DNA from: Woeseiaceae bacterium
GTDB taxonomy: Bacteria > Pseudomonadota > Gammaproteobacteria > Steroidobacterales > Woeseiaceae
Length of the DNA: 64,000 nt
Direction of reading: 5' to 3'
NCBI GenBank assembly: GCA_021773115.1
Contig: JAJFKS010000005.1
Span: 1-64,000 of the forward strand
Under the pieces are notes generated by a model that saw only the letters and a list, made by a program, of their open reading frames with translations, was not told where the DNA came from and ran no database searches. A program made the translations under genes and the position numbers. Numbering within the stretch: position 1 is the first letter of the stretch; the number at the start of each line of letters is the position of its first letter. This document shows, one piece after another, positions 36,307 to 44,938 of the stretch.

Positions 36307-37995
36307 ATGCGCCGAGACAGTCTTCTTATCCCGCAGCTGGAGATAGGGCTGAAAGTTATTTTCACGCGACTCAAATCACAGCTCGTTCCGGCGAGGGTGG
36401 TGGCGGGTTTCGGTGCCATGGCGCTCAGCGCGGCTTGTTCCGGAATTGACTCGAGCACGGAGGCGACAGACAGCTTTACTGCCGTGGAGACCGAAGCTTG
36501 CGTGGCATTGCCGACGCTGGACTTCACAGGTATTGAAGATGCGGCGACGCAGGTGACGGAAGCACGGGCGGTGGCAGCAAGCGAGTCAATGCGTGCTCAC
36601 TGTCGTGTGGCAGGCTATGTGTCGCCGAACGTCGAGATCGTTCTGCAACTGCCACTTGCCTCGGAGTGGAACGGCAAATTTATCGAAATGAGTCCCGGCG
36701 GCTATGCGGGCTCGACAGAGGTCTACACGGTCGGGTGGTGCGCAGATGCTTTGAGGCGGGGTTACGCCTGTCTGAGGCACGACGCCGGACACACGGGACT
36801 CTCGACCAAGACTTCCTGGGCCTACAACAACCTGCAAGCAGAGTTCGACTACGGGATACACGGCCACTACGTGGCGGCGTTGGCCGGAAAGGCACTCATC
36901 GAACACTACTATGGATCGGCGCCCGAGTATTCGTATCACTTCGGCTGCTCAGGCGGCGGCAAGCAAGGTCTCGTCGAGGCGCAACGCTACCCGTGGACCT
37001 TCGATGGCATCATCGCCCTTGAACCGTCGAACGTGACGGCCACCGGCGTTGTGGTCCTGTGGAATGCCATTGTCACCCACGACGAAGAGGGCAATCCGCT
37101 CTTCACCGATGCCGATCTGGACGTGCTGCAAGGCGGCGCTATTGCCGCGTGTGATGCCGACGATGGACTGGAGGACGGCATCATCGGCGCGGATCCCCGA
37201 ACCTGCAATTTTGATCCCGGCGAATTGCTATGCAAAGCGGGGCAAACGTCGGGATGCCTGTCTCAGTTACAGGTCGAGGCGGCCCGCAAAGTTTACGAAG
37301 GACCAGTGACGTCGGAAGGCGAGCGGCTCAGCAATTATTTCCCCTGGTACCCCGCGTTGCCGGGCTCTGAGAAAGGCGGGTATTTCACCCGGGACCTGGA
37401 CTACAAAACGCAGTACTGGCAATTCATGGGCTTCAATCCGGACCCGGGCCCGACCTGGAAGTCGTCGGACTTCGATTTCGATGAGGACTACAAGCGCACC
37501 GGGATGATGGATGCCGTGGTAAACGGCTCTGACAATCCGGATCTGCGCAACTTCAAGGCGGCGGGCGGCAAGATGATGATCATCCAGGGTTGGGAAGATT
37601 CGGGACTGCCGGGTCCGCTGGTCACACTGGATTACTATGAGATGGCGGAGCGGATCATGGGCGGGCGTGACGCAACCCAGGAGGCGGTACGACTCTACAT
37701 GATTCCCGGGCGATCACACTGTATCGCCGGTGTCGGTGCCGCCGACGCAGACTTCCTGACGTATTTGGAAGACTGGGTCGAGAAGGACACACCCCCTGAC
37801 ATGATTATTGGGTCCCACATCGAGCCCGAGGTCGGTCTCTATGATTGGCCCGAGTTGATCAACGCCCTCAGCGATCCAGAGCGGGTGAAATTTACGCGCC
37901 CACACTATCCGTATCCCCTGCACGCGAAATACCGCGGCAGTGGCGATCCCAACGACCACCGGAATTTCGAGCCGGTCGATCCGGAGCGCAAATGA
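36307..37995 (+). CDS. tannase/feruloyl-esterase family protein 1
   Basis: This 562-residue exported hydrolase has the N-terminal feature GFGAMALSAACSG, compatible with a lipobox-like or uncleaved anchor preceded by ~40 residues. The tannase-family CS-D-HC motif is complete: Cys-Ser in FGCSGGGKQG near residue 214, Asp in QGWEDSGLPG near 431, and His-Cys in PGRSHC near 469-470. The family hydrolyses gallate, ferulate and similar phenolic esters. A paralogue follows after 43 bases. Confidence 0.9.
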   Translation: MRRDSLLIPQLEIGLKVIFTRLKSQLVPARVVAGFGAMALSAACSGIDSSTEATDSFTAVETEACVALPTLDFTGIEDAATQVTEARAVAASESMRAHCRVAGYVSPNVEIVLQLPLASEWNGKFIEMSPGGYAGSTEVYTVGWCADALRRGYACLRHDAGHTGLSTKTSWAYNNLQAEFDYGIHGHYVAALAGKALIEHYYGSAPEYSYHFGCSGGGKQGLVEAQRYPWTFDGIIALEPSNVTATGVVVLWNAIVTHDEEGNPLFTDADLDVLQGGAIAACDADDGLEDGIIGADPRTCNFDPGELLCKAGQTSGCLSQLQVEAARKVYEGPVTSEGERLSNYFPWYPALPGSEKGGYFTRDLDYKTQYWQFMGFNPDPGPTWKSSDFDFDEDYKRTGMMDAVVNGSDNPDLRNFKAAGGKMMIIQGWEDSGLPGPLVTLDYYEMAERIMGGRDATQEAVRLYMIPGRSHCIAGVGAADADFLTYLEDWVEKDTPPDMIIGSHIEPEVGLYDWPELINALSDPERVKFTRPHYPYPLHAKYRGSGDPNDHRNFEPVDPERK

Positions 37996-38038
37996 GCTTT
38001 CCGGAGATGAGTACAAACTTGCACAACAGGAGTGAAGG

Positions 38039-39640
38039 ATGATGGCGATGTTCGAACGGATCATGAAGCGTCCGGTATCTATGATTGTGACAACCGGGAT
38101 TCTGGTTCTCGGGCTGAACCTGAGCCCGGCCGAAGCCGCGACAACGGCGTGCGAGGCTATGCCGGAGCAGGATTTTACTGGCATTGTTGATGCGGCGACG
38201 CAGGTCACCGAGGCGCACATGGTGGCAAAGTCGAATGACGTTCCAGCCCACTGCCTGGTGCGAGGCTATGTTTCGCCGAATGTCGGCGTCCTGCTGCATC
38301 TGCCGAGCAAGAGTGAGTGGAATGGTAACTTCCTCGAGGCGAGCCTGGGCGGCTACGGCGGCTCGACAGAGGCGATGGTGCCGTGGTGCGAGGAGGCGAT
38401 GCGCAGAGGTTATGCTTGCCTGACTCACGATACGGGGCATACCGGCTGGAACCTCCGGGCGTCCTGGGCCTACAACAACTTGCAGGCGGAATTCGACTAC
38501 GGCATACGCGGACATCACGTGGCGGCGCTGGCCGGCAAGGCACTGATCAAGGATTACTACGACTCGGAGCCTGAATTCTCTTATCACGTCGGTTGCTCGG
38601 GCGGCGGCAAGCAAGGCCTGGTCGAAGCACAGCGCTACCCGTGGAACTTTGACGGCATCCTCGCACTGGAGCCCTCCAATGTGACGGCTACCGGCGTCGT
38701 GATCCATTGGAACGCGTTGGTCACTCACGATGAAAATGGCAAGCTGCTATTCACAGACACGGACCTCGACGTTCTCCACCAGGGAGCGCTTGATGCCTGC
38801 GATGCGAACGACGGGTTGAAAGACGGCGTCATTGGTGGCGATCCTCGTCAGTGTAAGTTTGATCCAAGCGTGCTGCAGTGCAAGGCGGGTCAGAAATCGG
38901 GCTGTCTTTCCGCAGTGCAGGTGGACGCAGCACAAAAAGTCTACGAGGGGCCGGTAACCTCGGACGGAGAAAAGTTAAGCAATTATTTCCCATGGTATCC
39001 GGCACTGCCGGGTTCGGAGAAAGGCGAGTACTTCACGCGCTTCATTGAGTATAAAGAATCCTGGTGGCGCTTTATGGGCTTTACGCCCGATCCGGGTCCG
39101 AGTTGGCAGGCGAGCGACTTCGACTTCGATAAGGACTACAAGCGCATGGGTGCGATGGATGCGATCGTAAACGGGTCCAGCAACCCGGATCTTCGCAAAT
39201 TCCAAACGGTGGGCGGCAAGCTGATGGTCGTTCAGGGTTGGGAGGATTCGGGGCTACCCGGCCCCCAGGTCACGGTGGACTACTACGAGATGGCAGAGCG
39301 CATCATTGGTGATCGCAAAGCGACTCAGGAGTTCTTCCGGCTTTTCATGATTCCCGGGCGGTCACACTGTCACCGAGGTGACGGCGCAGTCAGCGGTGAC
39401 TTCCTCACCTACCTTGAGAATTGGGTTGAAAAAGACGAAGCACCCGACATGATGATCGGCTATCACCCTGAAGGCGACAACAGGGATCGCAACTACGATA
39501 GTTCGATGAAAGCCAATACATCTGTGCCGGCCAAGTACGAATTCAGCCGCCCGCATTTTCCGTATCCGTTGTGGGCGAAGTACAGCGGTAAGGGTGATCC
39601 CAACGACTATCGGAGCTTCGAGGCGGTCGATCCCGAGTAG
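38039..39640 (+). CDS. tannase/feruloyl-esterase family protein 2 (tandem paralogue)
   Basis: This 533-residue protein has a clean signal peptide (MFERIMKRPVSMIVTTGIL...LSPAEAA). It is strongly similar to the preceding gene over its whole mature length, with the same CS-D-HC motif (VGCSGGGKQG; QGWEDSGLPG; PGRSHC). The copies differ most in the N-terminus and the final ~60 residues, and many codons differ silently, so the duplication is not recent. Two esterases with one receptor suggest different ester substrates or different locations. Confidence 0.9.
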   Translation: MMAMFERIMKRPVSMIVTTGILVLGLNLSPAEAATTACEAMPEQDFTGIVDAATQVTEAHMVAKSNDVPAHCLVRGYVSPNVGVLLHLPSKSEWNGNFLEASLGGYGGSTEAMVPWCEEAMRRGYACLTHDTGHTGWNLRASWAYNNLQAEFDYGIRGHHVAALAGKALIKDYYDSEPEFSYHVGCSGGGKQGLVEAQRYPWNFDGILALEPSNVTATGVVIHWNALVTHDENGKLLFTDTDLDVLHQGALDACDANDGLKDGVIGGDPRQCKFDPSVLQCKAGQKSGCLSAVQVDAAQKVYEGPVTSDGEKLSNYFPWYPALPGSEKGEYFTRFIEYKESWWRFMGFTPDPGPSWQASDFDFDKDYKRMGAMDAIVNGSSNPDLRKFQTVGGKLMVVQGWEDSGLPGPQVTVDYYEMAERIIGDRKATQEFFRLFMIPGRSHCHRGDGAVSGDFLTYLENWVEKDEAPDMMIGYHPEGDNRDRNYDSSMKANTSVPAKYEFSRPHFPYPLWAKYSGKGDPNDYRSFEAVDPE

Positions 39641-39762
39641 CGACAAGTACTCCGGTGCTGATGAAGCGCATGGGCGAACGATTCATGGTGTACAAAGAAG
39701 GCTGCGAACCATCACTCGGATGGTGGCAATTGGCTTGAAGGTGCGATCAGTTGGCAAATGAG

Positions 39763-40152
39763 ATGTTCGGAGGATGCAGGTGTGGGGCTGTGCGATTTGT
39801 TGTTCACGGACAGCCAAAAAGTGTCGTAAATTGCCATTGCAATCTTTGCCGTTCATTGAACGGATCAGCGTATTCAACCTATGTCGCAGTAGCGGAAGAC
39901 GAACTCGAATTGACCAAGGGCGAGCCCAGGACATTTGCGATTTCGGAAGATGTTTCGAAGCAATTTTGCGATTCATGCGGTTCGCCGTTGTACAACACCA
40001 ATAGTGTGTATCGCGGATTGGCGATTCTTCATTTGGGCGCGCTGGACAATCCACGGGCATGGACACCTCAGGCAAACATTTACTGCGAGTCCCAATTGGA
40101 CTGGGTTGAGAAGCTGGATCAGCAAAAGAGTTTGGTCCAGGGTTTCGGGTAG
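39763..40152 (+). CDS. GFA-family (CENP-V/GFA domain) zinc protein
   Basis: This small protein of about 129 residues starts at ATG 39763 (an in-frame TTG is at 39751). It has the GFA zinc-ligand pattern: GGCRCGAVRF, NCHCNLCRSLNGSAYSTY and FCDSCGSPLYN. Some relatives are described as glutathione-dependent formaldehyde-activating enzymes, but for most of the family the activity is unknown, so I do not assign one. Confidence 0.85.
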   Translation: MFGGCRCGAVRFVVHGQPKSVVNCHCNLCRSLNGSAYSTYVAVAEDELELTKGEPRTFAISEDVSKQFCDSCGSPLYNTNSVYRGLAILHLGALDNPRAWTPQANIYCESQLDWVEKLDQQKSLVQGFG

Positions 40153-40542
40153 CGACGATAAGCAACCAGGTCTGCGTCTCGGTTGCCCCATAGGCCAACG
40201 GAGGCAGCAACGAAATCAATGATTTGAGGGTGTCCCACCTATTGATTCGTGCGCATTGGTATCAATGCGAATTCTCATACAATGGTTTGGCGCATTTTTT
40301 CAGTTTTGCGCGAAAACCTGGCCATCTTCTGGTCTTCGACACGGCCAACTTATGAGTCAAATTACACAACGTCGACTAAGGACCATTAGCACACGATCTA
40401 CTGATTGCATGAGGATGGGCTCCTATGTCTGTACCATAGCGTCATACGGTATGACCCCAAAAGAATACGGATCGGGAAGGCGAATGATGAAGGACGCAAT
40501 TCCGGACAAAACACAAAACCGTCCGCGAACCCTTACTTAACT
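40153..40542. other. intergenic region before the second serine hydrolase
   Basis: About 390 bases. An open frame runs in from 40405 to the hydrolase start, but its 46 residues do not resemble a signal peptide or domain, so I exclude them. I see no promoter or repeat worth marking. Confidence 0.35.
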
Positions 40543-41916
40543 ATGCGAATCTGTCGCAGCCTAGCTCTCTTCGCGCTCGTGATACTGAGCACTGCGGCCG
40601 CACGCGCTCAGCATTTCCCTTCCGACGAGGATCTTATGACGTTGATCCAGTCCCGCGTCGATGAGGGTCGTGCAGTCGGCATTGTACTCGGAGTCATCGA
40701 GGCTGATGACACGACACGGATTGTCTCGTATGGGGACGCTGGTCCCAATGCACGACCCATGGGCGAGAAATCAGTGTTCGAAATTGGCTCGATCACGAAG
40801 GTATTTACCGGAATTCTGTTGGCGGACATGGCTGCTCGCGGCGAGGTGTCGCTCGCAGACTCTGTCGCTAAATACCTGCCGGAAGGTGTCACCATGCCCT
40901 CTCGCAGCGGCCGGGAAATCACCCTGTTGGACTTGTCCACCCATCATTCTGCATTGCCGCGGCTCCCCGACAATATGTCACCGTCGGATGCAACGAATCC
41001 ATATGCAGATTACACAGTCGAACAGATGTACACGTTCTTGTCCGGCTATGAGTTGAGTCGCGACATCGGTTCCGAGTATGAATACTCGAATCTCGGGGTG
41101 GGGCTGCTCGGGCACGTGCTGGCGCTAGTCAGCGGCGGCAGTTATGAAAGCCTCGTCCGCGAGCGCATTCTCAAGCCGCTGGGCATGACCAGGACTGGTA
41201 TCGTACTCGACGAGGACATGCAAAACTGGATGGTGAATGGACACGACTCGGAAGGTAATGTCGTGCGCCTTTGGGACTTACCAACATTTGCAGGCGCAGG
41301 CGCTCTTCGTTCCGACGTCAGGGACATGTTGGTGTTCCTGGCCGCAAATACTGGGCCAGCAAAGACGCCGCTGGAACGTTCAATGCGCGGCAGTCATGAG
41401 GTACAGAAACGAGTCAACAAGCGCATGGCCGTGGCCCTGAATTGGCACGTGCAGTACCTTGGGGACGAGACCATCCTTTGGCACAACGGAGGTACCGCCG
41501 GCTTTCGTACATTTATCGGATTTGATCCGGACAAGAGCGTGGCTGTCGTCGTGCTGACAAATTCAGGTCACGGTGCGGACGATATTGGTTTTCATCTCAT
41601 CAACCCGGGCATGCCTCTTGCCGAACCGCCGGTCGAGCGAATCGAAGTCAAGGTTCCCAAGGGCATCCTCGACACATACGTCGGGGAGTACGAGCTCACG
41701 CCTGATTTTACCATTGTCGTGACTCGAAAGAGGCGCGAGCTCTACGTGCAGGCTACCGGGCAAGAAAAATTCCAGGTGTTCGCAGAATCAGAGACGAAGT
41801 TCTTCTACACCGTCGTAGATGCGCAAATTTCGTTCGTCGAAGACGATTCGGGCACGATTGCTAGTCTAATTCTTCATCAGAACGGGGCCGACCAGTCAGC
41901 GCGGAAAGTGAAGTAG
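40543..41916 (+). CDS. exported serine hydrolase (beta-lactamase/class C family)
   Basis: This protein is about 457 residues from ATG 40543, chosen because a signal peptide follows at once (MRICRSLALFALVILSTAAARAQ). Catalytic Ser83-Ile-Thr-Lys86, YSN near residue 188 and HNGG near residue 319 form the class C beta-lactamase active site. A C-terminal ~100-residue beta-rich part follows (YVGEYELTPDFTIVV). The same fold covers AmpC enzymes, esterases and D-amino peptidases; resistance function should not be assumed. It is only distantly similar to the hydrolase at 25274. Confidence 0.87.
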   Translation: MRICRSLALFALVILSTAAARAQHFPSDEDLMTLIQSRVDEGRAVGIVLGVIEADDTTRIVSYGDAGPNARPMGEKSVFEIGSITKVFTGILLADMAARGEVSLADSVAKYLPEGVTMPSRSGREITLLDLSTHHSALPRLPDNMSPSDATNPYADYTVEQMYTFLSGYELSRDIGSEYEYSNLGVGLLGHVLALVSGGSYESLVRERILKPLGMTRTGIVLDEDMQNWMVNGHDSEGNVVRLWDLPTFAGAGALRSDVRDMLVFLAANTGPAKTPLERSMRGSHEVQKRVNKRMAVALNWHVQYLGDETILWHNGGTAGFRTFIGFDPDKSVAVVVLTNSGHGADDIGFHLINPGMPLAEPPVERIEVKVPKGILDTYVGEYELTPDFTIVVTRKRRELYVQATGQEKFQVFAESETKFFYTVVDAQISFVEDDSGTIASLILHQNGADQSARKVK

Positions 41917-42074
41917 CGAAAGTAACGGCGGTCACATCTGGCGGCAAGTGCCCACGTCGGTGCCCAAACCAGGATCACATGCCGTCATCCAAGGTAACTT
42001 ACCGCGACGGGAACCTGACACACTATGTGCTCTTGATTTATCTCAGGTTACGTCGGGTCTCGAAATCCGTTTAA

Positions 42075-42180
42075 TCAAAATCCGTGTATCGCTGGTTCAA
42101 TCGAGCCGCGAAGCGGCGACAGTCGCACGCAATGCGCCCGACGGGCGAGCGAAGCGAGTCCATTCCGCCCCTCGCCACCA
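42075..42180 (+). repeat. tRNA-Phe 3'-half repeat, copy 4 (att-like), T-loop split by 62 nt
   Basis: The copy begins TCAAAATCCGTGTATCGCTGG, keeps TTCAA and TTCCGCC as the T-loop halves and ends CCTCGCCACCA. The insert (42101-42162) is longer than in copies 1-3 and carries its own hairpins (GCCGCGAAGCGGC; GGGCGAGCGAAGC). It is the most divergent copy. The TGCGTGA pair D and the intact SEC-C gene lie downstream. Confidence 0.65.
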
Positions 42181-42252
42181 TTTCAAGTCCCAGTAGTTGC
42201 ACGTAGCTACGAGCGTACCGAAGCCATCTCCGAGTGCTTTTCAAAAAATACC

Positions 42253-42270
42253 TGCGTGAGTTTTGCGTGA
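42253..42270 (+). repeat. TGCGTGA direct-repeat pair, site D
   Basis: TGCGTGAGTTTTGCGTGA is identical to site A at 15613 and sits in the same duplicated context, between a tRNA-Phe 3' end and a SEC-C gene's 3' end. Confidence 0.55.
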
Positions 42271-42346
42271 ACTATGGCGCCGCAACGATGGGCAATTGCC
42301 AGGCTGATGCAACCGTGCGCATTCCGGACGCAAACGCAGCCGAAGA

Positions 42347-43381
42347 TTACTGGCCGGACACCTGAAACTGCACGGTATCGTACAATAGCGGCAGATTCTT
42401 CAGACGATACTCGTGGCTAAGGCGCGCACCGGACTTATCAAATACGGGCTCCACTGTAGCCAGACCAAAAAAGCCAACAAAATGCACAAGCGTGCGCCAG
42501 GTATAGCAGCGGCGTACCTCTTCCTCCGGAGTAAATATCTCGTGCTGCGGTAACTCGTCCAGCAGCCGGGGAAAGGCGCGCAGAAAACAGTCTTCGTAAA
42601 ACGCATGGGGCCGCCAGGTATCGCCATAACGCATCAGAAGATAAAGCGTAAAAAGGAATGCGGTCTGAATGAACCGGAGCTCAGGGTAACCATCCCGATA
42701 ACTCCAGTTGAATTGTTCAACATACGCCTTGAATAAATACGGGTAGAGTGCCGCCAGCCCATTCCCGGTCAGCAGCGTACTGCAGTTGCGGCTAAGGATG
42801 AACCTGCCTTTATACTTTCGGATCAGGCCTGCAAGTTCTGCTGTCACGCGGGTGATGTGTACGTCAAGAAAATCCTCCTCCCGGTTGATGCCACCAAAGC
42901 GCGTGTTCTCCCGGTAGAGCTCTTCGCCCCAATAGGCAAGGGCAGCGTCCCGGCAGAACTTCCGGGGCAGGTTTCCCTTTGCAGTCGGTTTCAATCCCTT
43001 CTCGCCGATAGCCTCAAGCAACATGCCCAAAAGGGTCACAATCGGGGCTGTCGGTTTCGTGTCGAGCACCTCAGGAAACCGGATCAGCTCGGGTGACGTA
43101 AAAGGGAAATTCAAGAAGCGGTGCATTTGCTCCGGTGACAAACCATGAAATTCGTCGAGCGATCTCTGATTCTGCTGCTCCATATGGTGCCCGACAAACG
43201 CCTGGACCTCGGTCAGCGATTCGAATTGCATGCCTTCCATTGCTTGGCGCAGGTCTGCGGATGCCGCTCCTGCTTCACGCTCAGACGGAATGGCCTCCTG
43301 CTTGAGCAGGCAACATTTCTTGAATTTTTTTCCACTGCCACATGGGCAGGGGTCGTTAAGACCAGTCGCCGGAATTTTCAT
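42347..43381 (-). CDS. SEC-C-motif protein of unknown function (intact copy)
   Basis: This 344-residue protein begins with a zinc-binding SEC-C motif, Cys12-Pro-Cys14 ... Cys23-Cys24 (DPCPCGSGKKFKKCC), as at the C-terminus of SecA. The remaining ~300 residues are mainly helical with conserved-looking blocks (LSPEQMHRFLNFPFTSPEL; GNLPRKFCRDAALAYWG; HITRVTAELAGLIRKYKGRF) that I do not recognise as a named family. A truncated near-identical copy is at 15632. It follows an att-like repeat, so it may be cargo of a mobile cassette; some SEC-C proteins accompany defence or mobile genes, but no partner is visible here. Confidence 0.8.
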   Translation of the reverse strand: MKIPATGLNDPCPCGSGKKFKKCCLLKQEAIPSEREAGAASADLRQAMEGMQFESLTEVQAFVGHHMEQQNQRSLDEFHGLSPEQMHRFLNFPFTSPELIRFPEVLDTKPTAPIVTLLGMLLEAIGEKGLKPTAKGNLPRKFCRDAALAYWGEELYRENTRFGGINREEDFLDVHITRVTAELAGLIRKYKGRFILSRNCSTLLTGNGLAALYPYLFKAYVEQFNWSYRDGYPELRFIQTAFLFTLYLLMRYGDTWRPHAFYEDCFLRAFPRLLDELPQHEIFTPEEEVRRCYTWRTLVHFVGFFGLATVEPVFDKSGARLSHEYRLKNLPLLYDTVQFQVSGQ

Positions 43382-43514
43382 GCCGTAGGTCCGAGATTTT
43401 TGATTATTGAATAATACCTTTTTCGGTGCCTAAACCTGATCACTGAATTTGGATCTTGCATTGCGACGTATGTTAGGCGTTAACGTTTAGCGAAACCACC
43501 TGATATCCGCTGTA

Positions 43515-44120
43515 ATGAAGCTTCACGTTCTTAGCGACCTGCATACCGAGTTCGCCGACTTTTCACCGCCGGATACAGATGCCGACGTCGTAATTCTTGC
43601 CGCTAATATTTATGTCCTGGACAACGATACCCTCGAGCTCGACGGCGTTCGGTTCGTGGCCAGCACCCTGTGGACGGACTTTAATCTGCACGGTGAAGGA
43701 GAGGCCTGGTTCGCCCGGCAGCGAGCCAAGCAGTGGATGAATGACTTCGAGTCGATTCGAAACGGCAGGCGGCGATTTACGCCCGAGGACTCCGTCGAAC
43801 TCCATGAGGCGAGCAAGACGTGGCTCGTGGGTGAGCTGAAAAGGAAATTCGAAGGGCCGACGGTCGTAGTGACGCATCATTTGCCAGCCGCAATGTCTGT
43901 CGCAAAACAGTACGTGAACGATCCGTCGAGCCCGGCCTTCGCAAGCCAACTGGAAGATGTGATCGAGAAACATCGGCCGGAATTGTGGGTTCACGGACAT
44001 ACCCACGTGCCACGCGATTATGAGCTGTTCGAGACCCGGGTCGTTTGCAATCCGAGAGGATATCCCGGGGAAAATCGCCGTTCCGAATTCAGGGATGATC
44101 TGGTGGTCAGCGTTGGCTAA
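43515..44120 (+). CDS. metallophosphoesterase with internal in-frame deletion
   Basis: This 201-residue calcineurin-like protein keeps the first block (SDLHTEF, Asp8-x-His10), VVVTHHLP near residue 122 and HGHTHVPRDY near residue 160. The usual GDI block reads AANI and runs straight into YVLDNDTLELDGVRF, so the stretch that should carry the GDxxD aspartate and the GNHE motif (about 40-45 residues) is missing. The frame is kept. The metal site is incomplete, so the product is probably inactive or has a changed role. Confidence 0.75.
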   Translation: MKLHVLSDLHTEFADFSPPDTDADVVILAANIYVLDNDTLELDGVRFVASTLWTDFNLHGEGEAWFARQRAKQWMNDFESIRNGRRRFTPEDSVELHEASKTWLVGELKRKFEGPTVVVTHHLPAAMSVAKQYVNDPSSPAFASQLEDVIEKHRPELWVHGHTHVPRDYELFETRVVCNPRGYPGENRRSEFRDDLVVSVG

Positions 44121-44473
44121 AAGTGATTTTTCTAAGACCCTGACTCGATAATCCTGCGGTAAATCGGGGAATATATCCCCAATATCCGTAATTTTTACCA
44201 AGTAACTGAATGGCTATGTGAATCCTTGGCAACAGTCAGTAGGCGTTGGTGCACCGAGGCAGACAGGTCCTCGGGGGGTGGGTTCTTCAAAGGAGTGCTT
44301 CCAGATATGGGCGCATGACTTTCTCGACGCGGCAGACCTTCGCAAACCGAAGCAGTTCTCTCGGTTTCGGTTTCTGGTTTTTCCGGTAAAGGGTGAGGGC
44401 TCCAAGTACGGTATCCACACCGATTTTATTCCGGTATTTGAAGCAATCGGCAAGGGTCTTTTCAGGACAATAA
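44121..44473. other. intergenic/decayed region
   Basis: About 350 bases between the phosphoesterase and the esterase fragment. A frame from 44218 is open but its translation resembles no family until its last residues (AKRRAAIPAA), which could be the shifted upstream part of the esterase fragment. No repeats or hairpins seen. Confidence 0.3.
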
Positions 44474-44908
44474 ACGCGAAGAGGCGGGCCGCAATCCCCG
44501 CCGCAGCTCTTGTACTATCCCGCGGTCGATCGACGCAAAGAGCTTTATGCTGCGCACGAACTCTTCGGTGAAGGATTCGCGTTGGACAAATCTTTCAGCA
44601 ATATGATGGAGGAGCTGGTCTTTCCTTCCTCAGAAACCAAGAACGATGTTCGCATGTCTCCGATGATCACCAAATCCTTTAAAGGAATGCCACCGGCAGT
44701 GGTTGCAACATCGGGTCTCGACATGCTGCGTGACCAGGGCGCGGCTTATGCCGAGCGATTGCAAAAGGACGGCGTTAAATCAATCTACTATAACTACCCT
44801 TCCCTGATTCACGGCTGGATGCAATGGTCGGGAGTCATAGACGACGCCGAAAAGGCATGTGTGGAAACCGCTCGAATGGCGGGAACGATGTTACGCGAGA
44901 GTCGGTAA
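44474..44908 (+). pseudogene. C-terminal fragment of an HSL-type alpha/beta hydrolase
   Basis: The fragment reads PPQLLYYPAVDRRKEL, then PPAVVATSGLDMLRDQGAAYAERLQKDGV with the catalytic Asp, then IHGWMQWSGVID with the catalytic His, as in acetyl esterases of the hormone-sensitive-lipase family. The N-terminal half with HGGG and GDSAGG is absent; a stop at 44471-44473 and a frame change precede the fragment. No plausible start exists, so it is a remnant. Confidence 0.75.
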
Positions 44909-44938
44909 ACAACCGAAGTCGTTCAATTCGCGGTTGTA

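Noticed and set aside
40543..41916. Beta-lactam resistance gene
   Set aside because: The SxxK/YxN/HxG motifs are shared by esterases and peptidases of the same fold, and the extra C-terminal domain argues against AmpC; resistance is not supported.
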